Assembly: GCF_963259705.1 (NCBI RefSeq)
Contig: NC_081841.1
Coordinates: 91,587,063 to 91,651,062, forward strand
Direction: 5' to 3'
DNA from: Myotis daubentonii
Taxonomy: Eukaryota; Chordata; Mammalia; Chiroptera; Vespertilionidae
Length of the DNA: 64,000 bases
Of the stretch, positions 56,940 through 64,000 are shown one piece after another. The notes below the pieces were generated by a model. It searched no databases, was not told where the DNA came from, and saw only the letters and a list, made by a program, of their open reading frames with translations. The position numbers and the translations under genes are program-made. Numbering within the stretch: the first letter of the stretch is position 1; each line of letters starts with the position of its first letter.

Positions 56940-58520
56940 ACAGCAGGGCATTTCCTTTGTTGAGCAAAAATCTGCATCTCTGTAATTTCCATCTCTTGGA
57001 AATGTCACTCTGTGGAACTCCAAAAGAAACTGTTCTCTTTTCTACAAGCAGCCCTTGAAGGTATTAAAAATTAGCTGACATGTCCTCAATTTTTCCTCCC
57101 AATTTCCTCTCCCTAGAGTGTGCTTTTGAATGGAGGAGAAGAAGGTATGACTTAAAGGGGCTGTATCAGAACAGAGCATGGACATTGTTCAGTTTGTTGT
57201 TGGTAAGTACTTTTGATTTGGAACCTTAAATGATATTGAAGGGAAACATGAGGGTTTTTTAAGTGTTTATCAAAAAGAACCATGCGTTAGAAATGACCTT
57301 CTCAGTTAGATGACAGGAGGGATAAGGATCCCATTTCTTTTTTTCCAGATCCCTGCTCACAGAGGCAAAAAAAAAATCCAACACTTACTGAGCTACATCC
57401 CTAAAAAGACAAAATATATATATTGGAGAGAAAAATTGTGAGAGATTTTGAAATAGGAAAAGAGATTACTGGATATCTGTTCAGTGGAGCATCCGGGAAT
57501 CACCGGATTTTGTGTGCAGGCTTAGATCGTAATACAAATAATTCTTCTCATAGAAATGCAAGTTGTGTCCAGTGAAATGCAATTGATATCACTCTCTGAA
57601 TATTGCCCTGTTCTGCTGGTTTTATATCTATTTACAAGTATATTTTCCAAATTCCTTACCAGTCCATATATCTGTGGTACTTTAAGTTCTCCCATAAAAG
57701 AAAGGTTATAACACTTTCCTAACTCCCTCATTAATTAATAAGTTAAATAAAATCCTTGACATGTTTATTTTTTATTTGGATGAGAGTCACAGTTGTACGT
57801 TATTTTGAAAATTATCCCTTGACAATAATTTTCTTATAACTCATCCATCTCTTCATCTCTTGGCTTTTTAATCTGCACTCACTTCATATTGCCCACATTT
57901 TATACTTACGAAAGCACCTGTCAAAGATCTAGAAAAGATTTGGCTAGAAGTAAATGATGAAGATTTATTCAAGAGTCTTAGAGTTTGCAAATTGTGAACA
58001 CAGGAAGGCAAAAACCCGGAAATGTTCCCAAGAAGAAAGAAAAGGTAAGAGTGCTCATAGTAAAAGATGAATCCCTGACACTTATAGTCCCACATTCTTA
58101 GCCCTAGGTTTGGTCCAGGATAGTTATCAGTCAGATATCAGGCGGTTAGAATGATGATGCCAGATGGTCTGAAGATGACTTCCAGGAGGACTGGTCATGT
58201 CCAGTGGTCTGGATAATGTTTTTCAGGTGGATGTCAGGTGGCCTGGGCATGTGAGTTTTTCAGGGGTTAATCAGAGGGTCATCTGGAGGTCTGGTGTACA
58301 TCTAAGTATTGGTATGCAGCAACCTGACATATATCCAGGCATTGATGTAGGACTGGAAATTATAAAGTTTAGGATTCCAGGCTAGGTAGAACAAGAATAG
58401 AATCATTTCCTCCCGTCTCAACCTTCATAATGTTAATACTTTAGCAGCTCCGTCAAAAGTGACTCCGTTTTGTATATTCTCTATCTTTATTCTTTCCTCT
58501 CACCTAGAATTCCAGTGCTA
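56940..58520. other. Unassigned non-coding sequence
   Basis: No gene or repeat family is recognised in about 1.6 kb, apart from degenerate repeated motifs at 58120-58290. Confidence 0.4.
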
Positions 58521-58524
58521 ATAT

Positions 58525-58620
58525 TATCAGCATGGGCCTGGAAGCAGATTGTCTGAACTCAAAATCCAGAACCTTCGTCAAGTTACTCAACCTCTGGAAA
58601 AGAGTGTGGAACACACGAAA
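58525..58620 (+). repeat. MIR SINE fragment
   Basis: Blocks 'gggcctggaagcagattgt' and 'gtcaagttactcaacctctg' match MIR. Confidence 0.7.
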
Positions 58621-58710
58621 AACGTCTGTTCCTTTGACCTGCTCTATGTTGCAAGGACAGGATAATATCCTTTTCACTCTGGGAACTGCTCCTTCTTTCT
58701 GTTCCTAGAC

Positions 58711-58946
58711 CAGTGATGGTGAACCTATGACATGCGTGTCAGAGGTGACACACGAACTCATTTTTTTTGGTTGATTTTTCTTTGTTAAATGGCATTTAAA
58801 TATATAAAATAAATATCAAAAATATAAGTCTTTGTTTTGCTATGGTTGCAAATATCAAAAAATTTCTATATGTGACACAGCACCAGAGTTTAGTTAGGGT
58901 TTTTCAAAATGCTGACACGCCGAGCTCAAAAGGTTCGCCATCACTG
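58711..58946 (+). mobile_element. hAT MITE, family A (copy 3 of 3)
   Basis: A 236-bp element nearly identical to the copies at 7540 and 31130, with ends CAGTGATGGTGAACCT and AGGTTCGCCATCACTG. The perfect 8-bp duplication tcctagac is at 58703-58710 and 58947-58954. Confidence 0.97.
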
Positions 58947-58954
58947 TCCTAGAC

Positions 58955-59439
58955 CATAGCCAGCTTCTCTGTCGCTTCTGTGAATGAAAACCAGTTTCTA
59001 ATTTAGGACTCTTTTGCTCTCACTACTTTCTAAAATTCTCCTCTGTCAGGATATTACTATCAAATAATAATCTATATTGCAATTTTTATCTGAGGAAGCT
59101 CAACTTTTTTTTAACCTTCATTATAATCCTTCAGATGGATCGGGTGCACTTACTGCATTTACTTATTCTGAACATCAAGTTGTAGCAGCTTCAGGAACCT
59201 CCACTCAAGCTGAGAGAAACATTAATCCATAAATTGGGAAAGATCATACTATCTTTTTGATGTAAGATTAGGCAACTCACACAAATGGCCCCTTTGGGGA
59301 AACAAGGAAAAGAGGTTTGGTTTAGCTTCCCTAATTCTAAACTCCTTCTTCAGAACTGGGCTATTAGATTCAAGTTTCCAAATAAGGTTGTTCTGAAATA
59401 GTATTCCAAGTCCCTAGTCCCAGATGTATCAGTCAAGCT
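58955..59439. other. Unassigned non-coding sequence
   Basis: No gene or repeat family is recognised. Confidence 0.4.
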
Positions 59440-59790
59440 TGGTTTGATTTGGTTGCTATAACAAACAGCCCCCCAAATATCAGTGCCTTGAACAACAAAG
59501 GTTTATTTCTAGCTCATGTTACATGTCCAGTGTGTACATGTCCACTCCATGGCATGCCCCCACTCCAGACTCAGGCTGACAGAAGCTCTACCATTTAGGA
59601 TGTCTCCAGACTGCCACCAAAATAAAGAGATCACAGAAAATTGCCAAGGGAATCATAAATATTTTACCCCAAAGCAACTAACATCACCTCTGCTCACCTT
59701 TCATTGGCCAGATCATGCTTCATGGCCATATTTAATTTCAAGTTTGGTGAGTGTGCCTCTCCCATGTGCCTAGGCTGGAGGGGAACTGGG
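59440..59790 (+). repeat. LTR-type ancient repeat, copy 3
   Basis: It contains 'ggttgctataacaaacagcc', 'aaaggtttatttctagctca' and 'cctttcattggccagatca', the same repeat type as 37660-38160 and 39821-40199. Confidence 0.55.
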
Positions 59791-61637
59791 TATATGATAT
59801 TGATGGGCATGGTAATGTGTACCACACCAATTATGGCTCCCAAGCCCTGACTGCTATATGGCCTTGGTTCTGATGCATTGGCTTTGCTGTCAGCATTGGA
59901 ATGGGAGGTAGTTCCATTTCACTTGGTCTTGCTTCTAACTTGACAACATCCCTGATATTATATGAAATCTGTGAGTAGGAACTAAGCTCCTCAACAGAGC
60001 AAATTTGCCTCTTCCGACTTCAAGCTTTCTCTAAACAGGTAGCTTTAGTATTGCCAGGAGTAAGCTTATTTTTCCTTCCAAGTTTCTACTCGCCCAGCCC
60101 CCACCTGGGTCTAATTGTAAAACTCATCTGCATGTTTTAAAACCTCATTATGTAAATGTACCAGAGTCCATATCCATCAACAGATAATTGAGAAGACTAT
60201 ATACATATTTATAAGTTTGCTTAATACCGCTTTAATGAGGTTTACTAGAAATACCAAATCAAGGAGGCAGGAAGAAATATGATCATCCCAAAGATAAATA
60301 CAAGTTTTCAGCAGTTCTTGGTAATCCTGAGAGCTGTCAGAACACTCAAAGAACATCTCAGATTTCCTGTCACCCTACCATAAATGACAGGAAGGAGCTG
60401 GGGAAAGAGGAAATAACCTCACTGAAATCAGACTATACTTTTTGTAAAAGTTATTCGAGGAGCCAAAGTCTCATGTTTCTCCCACCTGTAAAAGCAAGGC
60501 CACTATGGAGATGTGGTCAGAAGTCCAACGTGGCAGCCCCCAGCTGATTCAAAAACTGCAGACACAGAGCCATCACTCTAGCCCATGTGGCTCCTTTGTG
60601 CAAATTAGAAAAAGGCACCTTCTAGGAGAGGAGGAAAACCCATGTCTCCCTCTGGCCAACAAAGCCGTACAGGTACATGGCTTAGTGAGGAGAGGGTGCT
60701 TTGTGCAAAGGCATGGCAACCTTGCCCCAGGAGGTGAAGCCTAGTGCCAGGACACACTGAGTGGAGCAAGGGCTAGAATTGAGCCTTCACTACCCTGTCA
60801 GGCGAGCACCTTTGTACAGCACATAATCTGCACAACCACAGCGGCCCTGTCCAGAAAACTCCATGGGAGTGATCCTCACCAAGGGCTGGCCCAAATCTGT
60901 GGGAACAGAGGACCTTTCCTCATTCTGCCCACCAACTTGTCCTTTTAGTCAACCTTACCTTTCAGGTCTCTTTGTGGCACCACTGTTTACTCCTCTATGT
61001 ATTCCATTGGGCAGAACTCATTCCTGTGGCTCCACTAAATTACAAAGACAGCTGGGACATGTAGTTTTGCTGGATGACCAGGAGGAAAAGGAAACCTGGT
61101 TTCTTGACCACATACATTGTCTCTGCCACAGTCCACTCATCTGTTCACTATCTGTTTATCCACTTCATATTGTGTCCCTCACATGGAAAGCACAGACCTC
61201 AACCCAAGTGAGATAAGCCAAAGACCATCCAATGACTGCAACCGGCTCCAAGGCTAGGATCTTGGTGATGTTGTGCAGTCCTCTTCCTCTGGCCAGATGC
61301 GGCTCCCTGTGATCTGTAACCTGTGAACTAGAAGACAAGTTATGTGGCCACACCACTCCATATATATTGGCTGAGTAGAAACAGGATATCCAGAATTAAA
61401 ACTCCCATTCAATCATGAAAAGGCTGGGAGAGGCAACCCTTGCCATAGCAATCTGGTGTCTTCATTTGATCTAATTTCGGTCTCTGGGAAACACTGCCTT
61501 ATCTGTCACCTCGCTGGCTTGTCGGAACTAGATGCTGACAGGTATGCTCCCCTTGGGGTCCACCGCTTCGGCACCCTGACTACTCCTACAGCGACTTTAG
61601 CAGCCTGAGATTTTTTTACAACTTGGACAGTCAAATG
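59791..61637. other. Unassigned non-coding sequence
   Basis: No gene or repeat family is recognised in 1.8 kb. A 117-codon frame at 60863-61216 has no known domain or splice context. Confidence 0.4.
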
Positions 61638-61666
61638 CTTTTTTTCTTTTTTTTTTTAATTAAATC

Positions 61667-61672
61667 TTTATT
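61667..61672 (-). terminator. Poly-A signal of the HAL1-like element
   Basis: AATAAA on the minus strand, followed by 'gatttaatt' and the A-tail. It is preceded by a G-rich 3' UTR at 61676-61840, as in L1. Confidence 0.85.
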
Positions 61673-62001
61673 GTTCAGATTATTACATTTGTTCCTCTTT
61701 TTTCCCCCCCATATCTCCCCTCCTCCCAGTTCCCGCCCCACCCTCCACCCTCACTCCCCACCCACTGTCCTCATCCATAGGTGCACGATTTTTGTCCAGT
61801 CTCTTCCCGCATCTCCCACACCCCTTTCCCCCCCAAGAATAGTCAGTCTATTCCCTTTCTATGTCCCTGATTCTATTATAATCACCAGTTCATTCTGTTC
61901 ATCAGATTATTTATTCACTTGATTCTTAGATTCACTTGTTGATAGATGCATATTTGTTGTTCATAATTTGTATCTTTACCTTTTTCTTCCTCTTCCTCTT
62001 C

Positions 62002-62850
62002 TTAAAGGATACCTTTCAGCATTTCATATAATCCTGGTTTGGTGGTGATGAACTCCTTTAGCTTTTCCTTATCTGTGAAGCTCTTTATCTGACCTTCAAT
62101 TCTGAATGATAGCTTTGCTGGATAAAGTAATCTTGGTTGTAGGTTCTTGCTATTCATCACTTTGAATATTTCTTGCCATTCCCTTCTGGCCTGCAAAGTT
62201 TCTGTTGAGAAATCAGCTGACAGTCGTATGGGTATTCCCTTGTAGGTAACTGAGTTTCTTTCTCTTGCTGTTTTTAAGATTCTCTCTTTGTCTTTTGCTC
62301 TTGGCATTTTAATTATGATGTGTCTTGGTGTGGTCCTCTTTGGATTCCTTTTGTTTGGGGTTCTCCGCGATTCTTGGACCTGTAAGTCCATTTCTTTCAC
62401 CAGGTGGGGGAAGTTTTCTGTCATTATTTCTTCAAATAGGTTTTCAATATCTTGGTCTCTCTCATCTTCTGGCACCCCTATAATTCTGATGTTGGTACGC
62501 TTGAAGCTGTCCCAGAGGCTCCTTACACTATCCTCGCATTTTTGGATTCTTTTTTCATTTTGCTTTTCCGGTTGGGTGTTTTTTGCTTCCTCGTATTTCA
62601 AATCATTGACTTGATTCTTGCGCTCCTCTGGTCTGCTGTCGGGCGTCTGTATAATATTCATTATTTCAGTCCGTGTATGCTTAATTTCTAGTTGGTTCCC
62701 CAACATAACATCAAGGGTCTCATTAGTTTTCTTGTAGATCTCATTAAGTTTATCGGCGGCTTCTAAACAGTTCTTGAGAGACCTTAAAAGTGTGGTTCTG
62801 AACTCTATATCTTCCATTGACAATTTTGTCCTGTTTCTTTGTCTCCGCAT
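62002..62850 (-). CDS. L1-type ORF1 protein (RNA-binding nucleic-acid chaperone)
   Basis: An uninterrupted 282-codon frame encodes an L1 ORF1-type protein. L1 ORF1p trimerises, coats its own RNA in cytoplasmic particles and assists target-primed reverse transcription. Residues about 15-110 are helical and charged, fitting a short coiled coil. The RRM spans about 119-194, with 'IRIIGVPE' at 121-128 and 'RHIIIK' at 176-181. The C-terminal domain spans about 195-282, with 'RLSAD' at 209-213, 'ARREW' at 221-225 and 'YPAKLSF' at 243-249, all conserved in L1. It is shorter than human ORF1p (338 residues), mainly in the N-terminal half. The ATG (aacaaaATGC) is the first in this frame and directly follows the leader. 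Whether it is expressed is unknown. Confidence 0.92.
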   Translation of the reverse strand: MRRQRNRTKLSMEDIEFRTTLLRSLKNCLEAADKLNEIYKKTNETLDVMLGNQLEIKHTRTEIMNIIQTPDSRPEERKNQVNDLKYEEAKNTQPEKQNEKRIQKCEDSVRSLWDSFKRTNIRIIGVPEDERDQDIENLFEEIMTENFPHLVKEMDLQVQESRRTPNKRNPKRTTPRHIIIKMPRAKDKERILKTARERNSVTYKGIPIRLSADFSTETLQARREWQEIFKVMNSKNLQPRLLYPAKLSFRIEGQIKSFTDKEKLKEFITTKPGLYEMLKGIL

Positions 62851-63554
62851 TTTGTTATGCTTCCTTGGTGCACCCCCTAGTGGTCTTTGTTCGCAGTCTT
62901 ATAGTTAAACCTTGATTGTTGTAGCTAATACTAGGGAGGGTTTGACCTCCAGGCCAAGTGGCTATGAGAATCAGCTGTGTCAGCAGTGAGAGAACTTCTG
63001 TCCTCTAGGGAGGTGCTAATCTAGCCTTTGCCTGAGGCTATCCGGCAAATGCCTCTGTGCAGGGCTTGGGCAGGGCGGGTCGCACAGGATCAACAGGGTG
63101 GGCCGGAGAGAGCAGTTATGGCGGCTCTCAGTCCTGTGCCCAGGGGCTCTGCCTCTCTGAGTTCCAGCACCCGCTGCAAAGCTGGGAGAGAAAGCTGCAC
63201 TCGCTCTGACCGAAGCCAGACAGTCCCGCTTCTCCCGTTGGAGTCTGAGTCCCTAAAGACTCGCCTGTATCTGGAGCTCAGAGTCTGCGACTCCCTCCCG
63301 ATTGAAAACGCCAACCGCGCCCTCCGCCGCCAGCCCGCTCCTCGCACTCCCCACCTCAGAATTTGACTTCAGCACTGCGCCTCCTCTGAGTGTCCGTATG
63401 CGTTTCTCTTTCCTCCTAGTTGTAGGACTTCCACTCAGCCAGCGTTCCTGTGGTTCTGCATGATGTCTGTTCCGTCTTTTAGTTTCACTTTTGAAGTAGT
63501 TGTTCAAAGCAGCAAACTCCGGCGTTAAGCTATGCCGCCATCTTGGTTCTCTCC
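62851..63554 (-). promoter_or_regulatory. HAL1-like 5' UTR / internal promoter region
   Basis: The leader is GC-richer than its surroundings and has several CpGs at about 63080-63340. Near its 5' end, at 63534-63546, the sense strand reads CCAAGATGGCGGC. This resembles the YY1 site that positions L1 transcription starts, at almost the same distance from the 5' end (about 9 bases in). Frames within the leader on both strands carry no known domain. Confidence 0.75.
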
Positions 63555-63567
63555 CTTTTTTTCTTTT

Positions 63568-63766
63568 AAATGTAGGTTTGTGGTTTCTTTGGCTTAAATG
63601 TAATAGCTCTTCTGTTCTATTTGCGTTTAGTCAGTACCATTTGCATTTAGTCAGTACCATGTGTCAGGGACCACATCATGTACATTCCTAGATATTCCCA
63701 AACCTGATTATGTCTTTGCTTCCTTATACCCTCCAGTCTGTCCATCTGTCTCTCTCTCGTTCTTTT
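63568..63766. other. Short unassigned segment
   Basis: Contains a local duplication: 'agtcagtaccatttgcattt' followed by another 'agtcagtaccat' at about 63630-63660. Confidence 0.5.
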
Positions 63767-63803
63767 TTTTAAATATATGGTTTTATTGATTTCAGAGAGA
63801 GGA

Positions 63804-63867
<64 letters not shown>

Positions 63868-64000
63868 TCAATGATGAGAGAGAATCATTGATCAGCTGCC
63901 TCCTACATGTCCCACACCGGGGATCGAGCCTGCAACCCGGGCGTGTGCCCCAACCAAGAATCGAACAGTGATCTCCTGGTTCATAGGTCGACACTCAACC
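63767..64000 (-). mobile_element. Ves SINE with expanded (GA)n, cut by the window end
   Basis: Minus-strand Ves SINE whose 3' part 'tgaaatcaataaaaccata' lies at the left. Its purine run is expanded to a (GA)n tract at about 63806-63868. The head reaches the last base of the window, so the right end and duplication are not visible. Confidence 0.93.

Larger units (their letters stand above)
61651..63554 (-). mobile_element. HAL1-like retrotransposon (ORF1-only L1), full length
   Basis: On the minus strand this 1.9-kb unit has a 5' leader of about 704 bp, one intact ORF1, a 345-bp 3' UTR with AATAAA at 61667-61672, and a short A-tail (about 7 A). A perfect 13-bp duplication, ctttttttctttt, flanks it at 61638-61650 and 63555-63567. 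The insertion site on the sense strand reads catTT/AAAAG, as L1 endonuclease prefers. There is no ORF2: only 345 bp follow the ORF1 stop. HAL1 ('half-L1') elements are known ORF1-only relatives moved by L1 machinery. The intact frame and clean duplication suggest a fairly recent insertion. Confidence 0.9.

Noticed and set aside
56737..56967. Minus-strand frames rich in Thr-His or Arg-Ala
   Set aside because: They translate the (GT)n(GC)n tract only.
62288..62691. Open frames on the plus strand at 62288-62614 and 62452-62691
   Set aside because: They are antisense to the intact ORF1 of the HAL1-like element and have no domain of their own.
63090..63366. Frames of 85-112 codons on both strands in a GC-richer block
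   Set aside because: They lie in the leader of the HAL1-like element, where low stop-codon frequency follows from GC content.

Overview
This is a 64 kb stretch of mammalian nuclear DNA. Its transposon content points strongly to a vespertilionid (vesper) bat. It holds tRNA-derived Ves-type SINEs, Helitrons of the HeliBat type (5' TC, 3' hairpin plus CTAG, insertion between A and T), several short non-autonomous hAT elements with 8-bp target duplications, and bat L1 lineages. The genus cannot be told from sequence alone. I found no exon, tRNA gene, rRNA gene or CRISPR array of the host. The window looks intergenic or deep intronic, and the only convincing open reading frame belongs to a retrotransposon.

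Layout. 0-12 kb: an old L1 (about 3.2-6.3 kb), a Ves SINE next to a (TC)n(AC)n microsatellite, a hAT MITE at 7.5 kb, an L2 and a second L1 (8.9-10.7 kb). 12-24 kb: a head-to-tail pair of Helitrons, old LTR-type, L2 and MIR repeats, and a 5'-inverted L1 whose 3' tail is split by a Helitron with a large internal hairpin. 25-30 kb: a possible LTR, then a minus-strand L1 carrying a solo LTR and a Ves SINE inside it. 31-45 kb: five hAT MITEs of four families in all, two Helitrons, an old L1 split by two copies of an LTR-type repeat, and a younger L1 3' end. 45-59 kb: mostly unassigned sequence with MIRs, L2s, Ves SINEs (one nested inside another), MER5A-like pieces, two more Helitrons and two more MITEs. 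59-64 kb: unassigned sequence, then a complete ORF1-only L1 derivative (HAL1-like) on the minus strand at 61651-63554, and a Ves SINE cut by the window end.

The most notable item is the HAL1-like element. It has a 13-bp target duplication, a start with a YY1-like site, a roughly 0.7 kb leader, an uninterrupted 282-codon ORF1 and an L1-like G-rich 3' UTR, with no ORF2. The nested insertions also allow relative dating: old L1 and LTR repeats came first, then younger L1s, then SINEs, MITEs, Helitrons and the solo LTR.

Repeat family names come from recognition, not from a database search. MIR, L2 and old LTR boundaries are approximate. Element ends backed by target duplications or A/T target sites are read directly from the sequence.
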